A DNA stretch of 64,000 nucleotides, taken from positions 114,321 to 178,320 of the forward strand of contig JABCPU010000112.1 of assembly GCA_016800925.1 (NCBI GenBank). Reading direction: 5' to 3'. The translations under genes were made by a program, and so were the position numbers. This DNA is from Suillus spraguei (lineage: Eukaryota > Basidiomycota > Agaricomycetes > Boletales > Suillaceae). The number at the start of each line of letters is the position of its first letter. The first letter of the stretch is position 1. This document shows, piece by piece, positions 46,301 to 56,050 of the stretch. The notes beneath the pieces are model-generated. The model was given only the letters and a program-made list of their open reading frames with translations. It did not search any database and was not told the DNA's origin.

Positions 46301-47490
46301 TTTTTCTTTTCCTTCTCGTCCGTAGCGAATTCCTGAGCTTTGTTACTGTGTTTTGGAGTAGGAAGGGGAGCTGTAGAGTATGAAGAGGATTGCTCAAGTC
46401 GAGAAGTTCCATCTCGTGTCAAGGGTGTATCCATAGATACTTCTTCTATAATCCTCATGCTAATCCCATCAGTGTCGTATTCCACAAGAAATTCTCCATC
46501 TCCTAGTTCATACGAGGAAATTTCGCGTACTTCTGGTGCATGCCAGACGTCATTCATGGTATCGAATTGGTCATCATCCTCGGTTGGGATCAACGAGGGC
46601 ACGGGTTCTTCTTCATCAGGGATCACTTCTATTGAAGCTGAAAGAGTTTTCGGGGAAACGAAGAACTTGGATAGTTTCGGTACATTGGTGCTTCGTCCTG
46701 GGAGTTCTTCTTCCGGTTTCCTTTTTCCTTGCTTCTGTTCTTCTATTGGCCGTTGCTCAATAGGTTCTTGTCCGGTCCGATGTTCGGGTTCAGATTCATT
46801 CTTGCGCTTCTCCGCGCGGGAGATCGGCGATACTGCTCGCGGCAGTTGTACGCGTGGAGTTGATTCCGTAGTATGTGGCATCCGTACTTCTAGTTCTGAG
46901 TTTTCAGGGATCTCGATAGGAGATGCGATGCTGGGTTTCGGGAGTCGAGAATGTTGCCATTTGGTATGGTGGTTGAAAAGTCCGGGCAATCCATTCCTTT
47001 TTCGATCTTCGTCAATATCGATTTCGATCTCATCTGATTTCTTTGTCCGTGAAAGGGCAAGTGTTTCAGCAGCCCAATCTATAATTGGGTTCATTGCTCG
47101 TAACCAAGGAATTCCAAGGAGGATTTGGTCTCTCCTTCCTAGTTTGGTGATATTGAACTTTCCGTACATGGTTCGATCGTCAATTTTGACCACTAGGAGG
47201 CAGTAATGCGTGATTGGTCCTCCTTTTATGAGGGTTCCATCTGCCGTTGTAACTCGGAATGGTTCCTTGAGTTTTCGTCGTGTGATCTGATGGAGTTTCA
47301 CAAATTCTTCTGAGATAAATGTTCCTGCTGCTCCTGAGTCGATAACAGCGGTGGTGTCGACGGATTTTAAGCGAGTACGCGAGTGGAGGGTGATAGGGAC
47401 ACGTAGTTCTTTTCTTTCACCTACAGCGCGTACAAGTCTTAGTATTACATTGGGAGAAACATACGTCGAGTCTTTGTTTCTCCAAGTCAA
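43384..47490 (-). CDS. Pol polyprotein of element 2
   Basis: 1368 open codons. Protease VIDSGAAGTF (Asp 51); a long low-complexity spacer (about 190-400); reverse transcriptase KLPPERLGIDHRID to WMVIYMDDILIFS (YMDD at 595-598); RNase H FAIATDASLVATGG (about 743) and FTDHKNLLYF (about 811); integrase HDHPTAGHPG and CALCQQ zinc motif (about 945-985), VDLITDLP, ISDRGPQF and TDGQTERLNQELE; and a C-terminal chromodomain YLVSWKGYSSGDNEWLPE. There is no ATG at its start: the gag stop region GAT TTT TGA overlaps the pol frame TTT TTG ACT, so a -1 ribosomal frameshift on the T run is likely. Confidence 0.97.
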   Translation of the reverse strand: MTWRNKDSTYVSPNVILRLVRAVGERKELRVPITLHSRTRLKSVDTTAVIDSGAAGTFISEEFVKLHQITRRKLKEPFRVTTADGTLIKGGPITHYCLLVVKIDDRTMYGKFNITKLGRRDQILLGIPWLRAMNPIIDWAAETLALSRTKKSDEIEIDIDEDRKRNGLPGLFNHHTKWQHSRLPKPSIASPIEIPENSELEVRMPHTTESTPRVQLPRAVSPISRAEKRKNESEPEHRTGQEPIEQRPIEEQKQGKRKPEEELPGRSTNVPKLSKFFVSPKTLSASIEVIPDEEEPVPSLIPTEDDDQFDTMNDVWHAPEVREISSYELGDGEFLVEYDTDGISMRIIEEVSMDTPLTRDGTSRLEQSSSYSTAPLPTPKHSNKAQEFATDEKEKKKKSFEELVPDYLHNFADVFAKDGLNKLPPERLGIDHRIDTKPGFIPRTSKVYPLSEKERAAVKTFIDENVAKGFISESKSPQASGFFFVGKKSGELRPCQDYRYINDWTVKNAYPLPLPISLVARLHNAQFFTKMDIRSGYNNIRIHPDDRWKAAFTTEFGLFEPNVMFFGLCNSPATFQAYMNRTFQQEINEGWMVIYMDDILIFSTTMAEHRERTRRVLMKIRKEHLFLKPEKCTFDAEEVEYLGMIIRPGQVAMDTAKTKGISEWPTPKSVKDVRSFLGFCNFYRTFISHYSDIARPLIDLTKKDKAFEWSTECMDTFEELKRRFTSQPVLRNPDPVRQFAIATDASLVATGGVLLQTDENGVYHPCAYLSQSLNPAERNYQIFDRELLAVIRALNEWRHYLEGNSHPVLVFTDHKNLLYFRSAQKLTRRQARWQLILSIYDIELHHVAGAKLAVPDALSRRPDYDSGKDDNEDQTLLPDALFVRLIDTDLKDVLSSSDPLDDPVFKTASDALDGVCLPPMKSALSDWKIEENVLYFKNRAYIPPIHRSDILKRYHDHPTAGHPGRFKTEELVKREAWWPAMGSYIRKYVEGCALCQQMKADTHPVRPPLMPIPSSAVRPFSQVSVDLITDLPASGGFDSIMVVVDHGLTKGVIIIPCLKTITSEGVAKLFLKHVYRRFGLHDKVISDRGPQFLSRFSKELARLLDYVIAPSTAYHPQTDGQTERLNQELETYLRIYCRNNPENWVEHLPIAEFVHNHRKHDARNASPFYLMMGCEPRAIPHLIPDSSVPAAEDRVRSLQKIREEAIACHNIAMQTMAERSRGDKYTPWKIGDKVWLSAANLRLKLPSRKLAPKRYGPFPVIDVLSPITFTLKLPPQWKIHPTFHASVLSSYSETDVHGPNFPEPPPDIIEEEEEYEIEAILSHKGTGIRRRYLVSWKGYSSGDNEWLPEKNLKNSARILKAYKKQHAL

Positions 47491-48326
47491 AAATCCTCAA
47501 CAATCCGTCTCACGGTTTCTTCATCTTCTTCTTCTCCTTTGACTTCGGTTTGTCGAAGTGGGGTCTTCTTTTTTCGGTCAGGACAATTATGGATGCGGTG
47601 TCCTGTCTTTCTGCATCCGAAGCATTGTCCTTTTTTCATGCATTCGGATCTCTCCATATCGGAGATTCGATCTACGACCATTGCGTTGGAATCACGGTTC
47701 GGAATATACCGTGCATTCCCATAATTCTTCTTCTTCTGTTGTGGGACATGACGCGTCCTCATGGCGTTAAGCCGATGATGGGCGTTGTCAATAGCAACGC
47801 ATTGCAACACAACATCTCTGAATACTTCGGAGACATCTCCCGTATTGAAAAGCTTTGTGAGGATACCCCAATTAAGACCGTCTTGGAAGAACTGGATCTT
47901 CGTCGCGTTGTCAGTAACCTGAGCCTTGGCTGCAAGTGCCTCAAAGTCGGCGACGTAGGTGTGGAGATCTCCAGTTCCTTGTTTGAGATCTCTGAGGCGT
48001 GTAAGCGCGGTCATTCTGGTATCCACTGGTTGGAATGCTTCGTTGAAGCTCTTCATAAAATCCACCATCGTTCCATAACCAACTTTTTGTCCCGAAGTGT
48101 CGGTAGATTGGGCGTGTTCAAGGAATTGTTCTTTCCATGATTTGGCATTCTTCTCGGTCATGAAAGATGTTATGTAGATGATCTTCTGCTTGTCGGTGGT
48201 GTAAAGCTTTTCATTGATGTCAAAGTGCAAATTGCACGACTGGATAAACTCGCGAGAGTTATCGCGATCTCCATCAAATCCAATCGGTTGACCGATCTTG
48301 TATTCGAATTCTTTGGTCGACGACAT
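47487..48326 (-). CDS. Gag of element 2
   Basis: 279 codons from ATG (MSSTKEFEYKIGQPIGFDGD). Contains the Gag core (FMTEKNAKSWKEQFLEHA, VDFMKSFNEAFQPVDTRMTA, LRDLKQGTGDLHTYVADFEA) and a zinc knuckle CFGCRKTGHRIHNC at about 235-248. Overlaps the pol frame at its stop. Confidence 0.96.
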   Translation of the reverse strand: MSSTKEFEYKIGQPIGFDGDRDNSREFIQSCNLHFDINEKLYTTDKQKIIYITSFMTEKNAKSWKEQFLEHAQSTDTSGQKVGYGTMVDFMKSFNEAFQPVDTRMTALTRLRDLKQGTGDLHTYVADFEALAAKAQVTDNATKIQFFQDGLNWGILTKLFNTGDVSEVFRDVVLQCVAIDNAHHRLNAMRTRHVPQQKKKNYGNARYIPNRDSNAMVVDRISDMERSECMKKGQCFGCRKTGHRIHNCPDRKKKTPLRQTEVKGEEEDEETVRRIVEDF

Positions 48327-48524
48327 GGTTGATGTTTCTTCTGATGAGTTATACTTTCTCGGTTCCTACACGCGCTGTCTTGCTGTCCGTTAGGGCTTTC
48401 TTCTGTCAGAGGGCTTCTCTCGACAATCTGCTCAGCGTACGCGTACGCTAGTCTACTGATCTAAGCGATCAGGGTTCAGGGTCGAAGACTGGATAGTCGA
48501 CGATCAAAATAGACTTTAATCTTT

Positions 48525-48995
48525 TGTTACGAACTGGGGTAGCGTCACCAGCGACAGTGAAAAGACACAGACGGTCTACTGGGAGTTCTTACAATGTTCA
48601 AAAGAGAACAAGGTGAAAGTACAAGGAACGCGTTCCGAGTACGATCAAGGGTTCAGCCTCAATGACAAGTCAAAGAGGTATCCGCGAGAATAGAGACTAA
48701 GGCTAAGGAGTGCTTAGACTTAGAGACGATTCAAGACGACTTAGGTTGGAGACCTAAGCGAAGGAGATTCCAGGTAAAACCCAGTAAGATTAAAGTAGGG
48801 AATCTACTACAAGTACACTGTGCTTAAATAGGCCAATATGTGCGCACAGACCAAGAGAAGTGTGGGAACGTAAGTGCGTATCCGAAGAAGGAAGGCAGCT
48901 ATAGTACAGATGCGTTGAGCATATGAGTCAGAATCACGTCATGTAATATATACGGTAAAGTAAGAAAATGAATAGGGGCACGTACGATTGTAACA
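48525..48995 (-). repeat. 5' LTR of element 2
   Basis: 471 bp, apparently identical to the 3' LTR. Confidence 0.96.
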
Positions 48996-49259
48996 GTGGA
49001 TATAGCACGACGTTTGCTGCCCCTGCCCAGTCGAAATCGATGATCATGAACTTTGTCCTATCGTCCTTCTTCACCAAGATGTTGGTATCGCGTATATCGC
49101 CATGGACAAAGTTTTCAGCATGGAGTTTTTTCAACTGCTCCCGGATAGGCTCGAACGCCGATCGGGGGAGGTGCTCGGTGTTGGGCAAGTCGGCCAATAC
49201 ATCGTAGCCGACAAGCTTATCCATGACCTATCAAGATATGTTCCTCTTATCTATCATTA

Positions 49260-49532
49260 CATCAGGAAATTCACACATTCCTTAACATGCTTAATCAGCT
49301 TAACTCACTTATCTCAAAACTTGTTTGCTCTCTCTCACATCATTCACCTGGCATATCTTATATTTTTTGAGTGCGAAATACAATAAAACATGTATATTAA
49401 TATATCTCAACTTTTTTTTTCTGAATTCATTCACATTGAAATTTTGGACAAGTAGATTCAATTTCACCAAGGCAGTTAAGTGTAAATAAGTCCGCATAAG
49501 GGCACGTCAAGGAATGTGTGAATTTCCTGATG
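49260..49532. mobile_element. MITE copy 4 (273 bp)
   Basis: Nearly identical to copies 2 and 3; TA on both sides. Sits inside the intron between WYMV and VMDKLVGY of the kinase-like gene. Confidence 0.93.
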
Positions 49533-49635
49533 TACATACTTATCATACACGTTTCATCCACGTTCATATTTTCGTTCTCCGTTCAAACGATCCTCTAATA
49601 TTCAGCGTCCATAGAATTCTCTTCCCTCAGTCTTT

Positions 49636-49795
49636 CCAACTAAGACTGAGGTGAGCTACTTACTACGACTTGAACATCATACTTAGTACTAATGATGTAT
49701 AGTTCTCTCTCTCTCGTTTCTAGGTATGAACCTGTCATAGTGTAGTCTTTCCAACTAAGACTGAGTTCTCTCTCTCTCGTTTCTAGTCCGAGCCT
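49636..49795. repeat. Duplicated hairpin plus TC-rich motif in kinase intron
   Basis: AGTCTTTCCAACTAAGACTG (arms CAGTCTT/AAGACTG, loop TCCAACT) occurs twice, and each copy is followed by TTCTCTCTCTCTCGTTTCTAG. The stem of the first copy is 10 bp (CCTCAGTCTT). Confidence 0.7.
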
Positions 49796-49946
49796 CTTCA
49801 GATCTTCACATGACCACCATGTACCAACCTCCAGGAAGCTTTTCAAATCCTCGTAATCTGGGGGCAAGTCCTGACGATGCACAATGCAAATGAACCTCCT
49901 GACAATAATGCTGGACAAACTTGATGCAGATCGCATCTTCGGCAGG

Positions 49947-50421
49947 TGTTACAATCGTACGTGCCCCTATTCATTTTCTACTTCATTTACCTTGTATATT
50001 ACGTAACATGACTCCGACTCATATGCTCAACGCATCTGTACTATAGTCGCCTTCCTTCTTTGGATACGCACTTACATTCTCACGTCTCTCTTGGTCTGTG
50101 CGCACATATTGGCCTATTTAAGCACAGTGTACTTGTAGTAGATTCCCTACTTTAATCTTACTGGGTTTTACCTGGAATCTCCTTCGCTTAGGCCTGCAAC
50201 CTAAGTCGTCTCGAATCATCTCTAAGTCTAAGCACTCCTTAGCCTTAGTCTCTATTCCTGCGGATACCTCTTAGACTTGTCTTTGAGGCTGAACCCTTGA
50301 CCGTACTCGGAACGCGTTCCTTGTACTTTCACCTTGTTCTCTTTTAGAACATTGTAGGAACTCCCAGCAGACCGTCTGTGTCTTTTCACTGTCGCTGGTG
50401 ATGCCACCCCAGTTCGTAACA
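49947..50421 (+). repeat. Solo LTR of the element 1/2 family
   Basis: 475 bp, in the opposite orientation to elements 1 and 2, flanked by GCAGG on both sides (49942-49946, 50422-50426). It results from LTR-LTR recombination after insertion in the kinase-like gene. Confidence 0.96.
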
Positions 50422-50807
50422 GCAGGTCTGTCAGTGAGGGTCCCAAAGAATACGAGTCTCTTTGACGCTCCCTCATCCTCATCGAGCTGTCCAGTATATT
50501 TGAAACATGTTTTGCCGCTGTCGTCGAGAGATGTGAAGCTTGTCTGATACGGGAACAGTATAGGGTGAGATAGCGTGTTGGTAAGTTCAGATTCAGGAGG
50601 GAGCATTTCGTAATATCCCTTGAGCGATCTGATAGCTTTGCAGAATGTGGTCATGTGACGTGCAGCGGCGATCTGATTATAGGTATCGGTGGAATGATAA
50701 TTGAATACAAGAGGGCTCGAAAGGATCTGTGCAGCAGGGTGCGAAGTCCAAACAGCACCGGCAAAGACAATGTATGGTCCTGGAAAAAAGAGTAGTTCAT
50801 ATGTCAT

Positions 50808-50915
50808 ATTATATAGGTATTTTGTAAGTTGGTTAGGTTTAGGAACAGGTTATCTCGAGATTTTTGAATTTATAGTCTGACATATCAAATCAACCTGGAT
50901 GCACAGTATACAATA
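50808..50915. repeat. 108-bp direct repeat, left copy
   Basis: Starts ATTATATAGGTATTTTGTAAG and ends at TATACAATA; matches 53412-53519 in the same orientation with about ten mismatches and no gap. It abuts the truncated 5' end of the kinase-like gene. Confidence 0.85.
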
Positions 50916-51377
50916 CAAGTACCATGTAGAGGTTGCAAAGCACAATATCGCAGTGTCCAAAGTAGAGCACATGTGAGGCAGATCATATATATGTAACCCA
51001 AAAGCTACAGATGAATCATTATATACAGATACACACAAAAGTCGCAACCAGAGTCAACACTGGATGAGCAAGTGAGTACAACCCTCTCGGCAATCAACAC
51101 TATATATATAGATAAATATAGAAGGGTCTAGATGTGGTATTTATATACATCTGTATATAAATAGATATGTATAGTCAAAGCGAACTATAAATAACAATCA
51201 ATGATTGAATTTAAGCAATGATTAAGATTAGTGGCATGATATGAAAATAAAGGCCTGTGTAGATCAAATCAGGCACTTCAGGGCAGGAGAGAGGAGTCTA
51301 GAAATGAAAAAGATGTAAGATCGATAAGAGCACTTGTTATGCACCTACCGATCCTACTGGAACTTAAAATCAACACA
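50916..51377. other. A/T-rich upstream region of the ParB/DGQHR-like gene
   Basis: TATA-rich sequence (near 51100-51175) without coding evidence. It may hold the promoter of the gene at 51378, but no single site can be picked. Confidence 0.35.
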
Positions 51378-53420
51378 ATGCCCCCTAGAAAGAATCAAAA
51401 GAAAAATGCTCAAGTGGTGAGTGCAATTCAAGTAAGATGAATGAGAGCCATATGATACACTCACCTACAGAGCAATGTATTCAAGCTAGACAGGCGCAGA
51501 CCCCAACTGATGAGCTTGCAACCAAAGCTCTGGAGTTGGATAAAGCTGTCCAAGGTGCGATGATAGGGATTGGAAAGATTAATGTCCTGCAAATGGATAA
51601 TGAGTTCACACTTGGGAAGTACAACAATAGACCACAAAATCAAATGGAAGTCAATAAGATGGTAACATCATTCAAAGCTCATGGGAGGCAGTGGTTTAAA
51701 GATAGTAATGCGCTTGCCATTGTGATCCAACCCGAACGTCTAGTGGCTGGACAAAACCTCATCAGCAACTGGAGTGGACCTGACAGTTTAAATGAGGTGA
51801 AATTCAAAGATATGCACCCTATCATTTTGGCAACAGGGCAGCACCGTATTGCAGCATTGCGGAAGATGGCGATTGCATTGGTCAATGAGGAGGAATCCCC
51901 GGAGAGTCGCATTACCTGCATAGAGGAGTTCAACAACCCTACCGAGGAACAAGTCGAGGAACACGAAGAGATAAAGAAATGTCTGTCTGTTGTGAAGGGT
52001 GAGTTGGATGCCATGGGTTTCTGGGGTATCATGATCTACAACCAAGGTGAGTGTCAGGTTGTTGTTGTTATTGTTGCTGTTACTCTCTCAACCAGAGCCA
52101 GCTCTGGTGGAGACAAAACAGTATATGTACAGACATACACTATGTTTTGAAAGTGCGCGTCCAGAAGTGCTTCTGGTGGAGAGCTTTTATGTTATATCAG
52201 CTAACACCCAAATGCAGATGTCATTGAAGCAGGCAAAGGTGAACTTGCAAGTCACCTCAGCAGGAATCAATCATTGCACGTATACCCTGAGACAGCAGAA
52301 GAGAAGTTAGTATCAAGGCTACAGGACTGTTATGACGCATACCTCCAGGATGGCAATGCAGGGGTGATGAAGATATTGCAGGCCGAGGATGATAGGCTGA
52401 CTGACCAGAAAGACTCAAAACTAACCAAGATATGGAAAAATCCACGTCTTGTCAAAACATTGATGGGAGATATTTTACCCTTGGGCGATCACTATAGGAG
52501 ACATCGTGAACTGTCTGTTTGCTGGCTTGTGCAGGCCATGAACGTCACCATGGTGGTAAGTACCAATATCAAATGACATTATATTGACTGCACTCACTTG
52601 TGGACAGATGTATATAATGTACATCCAGAAGAGTACGACGTTATTGCGAAAGTTCGCATCAAAAGATGATTTCCCATCCTATCGAGAAGTCTCAGCGGTG
52701 ATTGCCAAAAGAGCCTCCAGTGCCGAGGCACGTAATCAAGTCAAAGAATGGAATTGCATGACAGTAGAGGCCGATGAAGGAGACATCAAGATTTTTGTTA
52801 CTCACATGGACAGTATAAATGATATCGCTGAAAAATGTTTTGAGAGCTGCACTAGGCCACTTGGTTCTGAGGACCAAGACTATTTCTCTGCCCTCGACAA
52901 CTATCGCAACGATGTGGTCGTATTGCTGCATGATGGGCTGCTGAAGAAGGCGACATCTGCAAGCGAAAAAAAGTGGCTGGACAGTGTTATCACCAGAGTG
53001 TCTGCATGGCTGACAAGGACACAAACCATTCCGTATCTGTTGATGACCGGCACAATCATGGATCATGTTTGGGCAGAGCTAGAGTCTGTAAAGGAAGGGT
53101 ATACAGAGGTGAGCCAATTGCTACAGATGTGACGAAGACTTACATCCAATTTAGCTCAGTCGTTGGTTTGAGCCTCTGCTGGACACCATAAAAGTTCACG
53201 CAAGCCACACTCATGTGATTGATGATCACACAGAGGCTTTGTTCCATTCGATCGAGCGAGAAAGAGGCATGGATGTCACATATGCTGTTCGCAAAGTAAG
53301 TAAGAATGAAAAGGAGAACAAAAGTCATGACCGATGGTTTGACAGGTCTGGCAAACTTTGTTTGAGGCTTGTGGGAGCAGTGTGCTCAAGCTGCACAATA
53401 ACATGTCGGCCATTATATAG
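51378..53420 (+). CDS. ParB/DGQHR-like domain protein of unknown function
   Basis: Six exons with GT-AG introns (51417-51469 by my reading, 52045-52216, 52556-52607, 53109-53154, 53299-53345) give one open frame from MPPRKNQKKNAQV to a TAG at 53418-53420, about 550 residues. Exon 2 has a charged region (IGIGKINVLQMDNEFTLGKY), KMVTSFKAHGRQWF, and HPIILATGQHRIAALRKM: the GQHR-xAA motif resembles the ParB/sulfiredoxin-like fold and the DGQHR family (DndB-type) in bacteria. Later exons are helical (EEKLVSRLQDCYDAYLQDGN, KKWLDSVITRVSAWLTRTQT, LSRWFEPLLDTIKVHASHTH). No lesion was found, unlike the neighbours. The stop codon lies at the first bases of the right 108-bp repeat. Possible roles: nuclease or DNA-binding partner of a mobile element, or a domesticated gene; I cannot tell. 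Confidence 0.65.
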
Positions 53421-53519
53421 GTATTTTGTAAGTGGGTTCGCTTTAGGAACAGGTTATCTCGAGATATTCAAATTTATAGTCTGACATATCAACTCAACCT
53501 GGACGCGCAGCATACAATA
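53412..53519. repeat. 108-bp direct repeat, right copy
   Basis: Partner of 50808-50915; it provides the stop codon of the preceding gene. Confidence 0.85.
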
Positions 53520-53597
53520 TACCCACTACCTATTGGAGTCAAACATCTATGGGGGCATAGATGTTCCCTGGGGGAACAGCTTGATTTTGTTAGTAAA

Positions 53598-53914
53598 GGG
53601 AACACATGTCTATTTTCGGTTATATGAGGTTAGAGGGAACACTGAGCCAAGGGGACCAGAGGAACATCCTCTGTGGGAAACAGGGAACACATTTCTATTT
53701 ATGGTTATACAAGGTATGAGGGAACACTGGGCCAAGGGGAACAGAGCAACATCATGTGTGGGAAATAGGGAACACTTCTCTATTTATGGTTATACAAGGT
53801 ACGAGGGAACACTGGGCCAAGGGGAACAGAGGAACATCATGTGTGGGAAATAGGGAACACTTCTCTATTTTTGGATATACAAGGCATGAGGGAACACTGG
53901 GCCAAGAGCCGTCC
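53598..53914. repeat. 85-bp tandem repeat, about 3.7 units
   Basis: Units begin GGGAACAC at 53598, 53683, 53768 and 53853, exactly 85 bp apart, and contain GAGGGAACACTGGGCCAAGG. The unit length is not a multiple of three, so the 106-codon frame across it is not likely a gene. Confidence 0.9.
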
Positions 53915-54127
53915 TGTCCCTGATTAGTCATTGTCCTAAGTTTCTGTCATCCCATCTTTCATTCATCACATGCCATCGTCCTATTCTTTTTTTTCATTCA
54001 AGTCCTGATTTTGGCCTTCTTTGTCTTTTGTTTGTTTGTCTGTCCATTCATTTTGTTTTGCTGGTTTCAAATTTTCTTTTTAAATGGCATCCTGTTCAGC
54101 TGCAGTCCGTTTGATCTTTCAACCTTC

Positions 54128-54360
54128 TTTGGGCGCTGGACAATGTTACACTTCCCCTCTTGGCTTTAGTTGGGGTCGTGCTCAGAGTCCAGTCTGTGCT
54201 CCTTTGTTTTTATTTTATTTTCAACACTGCTCTCATTTTTCTTCAATCTTTCGATCTCCTTTGGGCGCCAGACAATGTTATGCTCCCCCTCTTGGCTTTA
54301 GTTGGGGTCATGCTCAGAGTCCAGTCTGTGCTCCTTTGTTTTTATTTTATTTTCAACACT
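54128..54360. repeat. 101-bp direct repeat, two units
   Basis: 54128-54228 and 54260-54360, starting TTTGGGCGC and ending CAACACT, separated by 31 bp. Few mismatches, mostly transitions. Confidence 0.85.
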
Positions 54361-54559
54361 TATATGGTCAAAACAGAAATAGGTTTCAAACTTCGAAAAA
54401 AATATCTCTTCCTGGGCTGGTACATATCATAGAGGGTATATTCAGGAAGGATATGAGCCAAGAATTACAGAAAACGGCGGTTTGGATGTGGAGATATAGG
54501 CAAAATACTGTTATTTTTGCTCATAACACAAATCTCAATATTAACGACTTCCAGAGAGT

Positions 54560-56050
54560 CTGAAACCATCACCAATCGATTTGTAGGCCTTAAAAACACT
54601 AGGAACATCATTTACAGTATCAGCCTTAGGTCAAATGGAAGTACAGCATCATATATGAGGTTGGAGGGGGGAGGAGGACATTGTATATCTCAAGAACACG
54701 ATTTTTCCTGGACAAACGTGCTTCACTATCATCTTCAGGGATGTTAATAGTCCCCAGGAAAAATGAGTTTGAAGGATAGGCAAGTCATGGGAAGCCTAGA
54801 AAAATCAATCTTTGTGGGGGGTACCAGGCAAACTTCCATATATAGATTCCCACAGGCTCAAAATGCTCTGGGACCATTCCTCATTGATTTCTAGCATCAA
54901 AAAACAATAGGAACAGTCATATATATATTTGTATTTGCACAATAACAAGATATAGCCAGTAGGAGGGGGGAGGAGGGCCATGCATATCTCAAGAATGCAA
55001 TTTTTCCTGGACAAACAGGCTTCACTATTATCTTCAGGGATGTCAATAGACCCCAGGAAAAATGAGTTTGAAGGATAGGCAAGTCATGGGAAAGCTAGAA
55101 AAATCGATCTTTGCGGGGGGTACCAGGCAACCTGAGACATTTATGTTCCCACAGTCTTGAAATGCTCTGGAACCATTCCTAATCAATTTCTAGCATCCAA
55201 AAACAATAGGAACAATCATATATATATCAGTATTTGCATAATAACAAGATATATCCAGTATGGAGGGAGGGGGACCTTGTATAACTCCACAATGTGAATT
55301 TTTTCAGCAAAAACAGACTTGGCCATCGTGTTCAGTGTTATTAAATGTTCCCAGGAAAAATGAGTTTAAAGGATGGGCTTGTCATGGGAAGCCTAGAAAA
55401 TCAATCTTTGTGGGGTACCAGGCCAACTGAGACACTTATGTTCCCACGGTCTTGAAATGCTCTGGAACCATCTCTAATTGATTTCTACTATCATAAAATA
55501 GTAGATACATCCATTCATATATTGGTATTTGCACAATAACAAGATATAACCTATAGAAGGGGAGAGGGGGCCTTTCATATCTCAAAAATGCGATTTTTCC
55601 TGGACCAATGGACTTTACCATCATGTTCAGGGACATTGAGACCCCAGGAAAAATGAGTGTGAAGCATAGACAAGTCATAGGATGCTTAGAAAAACCAATC
55701 TTTGTGGAGGGTACCAGACAAACTGAGACAATTATGTTCCCACAGTCTTGAAATGCGCTGGAACCATGTCTAATTGATTTATATGATCATAAAACAATAG
55801 AAACATCCACATATATATTGGTATTTGCATCATGACATGATATAACCAGTAGATGGAGAAGGATGGTCTTGCACATCTCAACAATGCAATTTTTTAAAAC
55901 AAAGCAGGCTACATCATTATGTTCAGGATTGTCAGAAGCCCTTAGGAGAAATACTCTTCAAGCATGATATTTGAAGAGGAAACAGGTCAATTGACACATC
56001 ACAATTGAGATGTAACCCAGCAACTCTGAAGTCACTCTAGCCAATTTATA
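54560..56050. repeat. About 297-bp tandem repeat, five units
   Basis: The marker ATTTTTCCTGGAC-like motif recurs at about 54701, 55000, 55298, 55593 and 55889. Units share CCCAGGAAAAATGAGTTTGA and GGGTACCAGGCAA segments. Similarity falls toward the right end. Confidence 0.88.

Larger units (their letters stand above)
41352..49000 (-). mobile_element. LTR element 2: full-length Ty3/gypsy chromovirus
   Basis: Minus-strand element with 471-bp LTRs at 41357-41827 and 48525-48995 that appear identical, and target duplication GTGGA at 41352-41356 and 48996-49000. Internal order: gag, pol, third ORF. All three frames are open. Same family as element 1 and the solo LTR at 49947. It is inserted in an exon of the kinase-like gene. 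Confidence 0.97.
41236..50807 (-). pseudogene. Fungal kinase-like gene broken by three insertions
   Basis: Pieces on the minus strand: 50807-50422 (GPYIVFAGAVWTSHPAAQI, FNYHSTDTYNQIAAARHM), 49946-49815 (EDAICIKFVQHYCQEVH, LRGFEKLPGGWYMV), 49227-48996 (DKLVGYDVLADLPN, catalytic loop FVHGDIRDTNILV, metal motif IIDFDWAGA) and 41356-41236 (PYVNYTQIRRPSDVRDG, stop TAG). It belongs to the fungal-type kinase-like proteins with HGD and DFD instead of HRD and DFG. A solo LTR (TSD CCTGC) splits LTDRP|AEDA, MITE copy 4 lies in an intron, and element 2 (TSD TCCAC) splits VLYP|PYVN. Removing all three gives one continuous reading. The 5' end stops at 50807 in an intron acceptor next to a 108-bp repeat. 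I saw no point stop in the pieces, so the insertions may be what killed it. Confidence 0.88.

Noticed and set aside
46340..47206. 288-codon plus-strand open frame opposite pol of element 2
   Set aside because: It mirrors the low-complexity spacer and protease of pol, is Ser-rich as expected from the reverse strand, and has no motif. I saw no introns or conserved start as in the antisense gene of element 3.
53598..53914. Regular repeats resembling a CRISPR array
   Set aside because: Whole 85-bp units are repeated without unique spacers, the context is a eukaryotic genome, and no cas-like genes are present.
54084..54563. 159-codon plus-strand frame with Phe-rich sequence
   Set aside because: It simply reads through the two 101-bp direct repeats, repeating the same words; no gene-like features.
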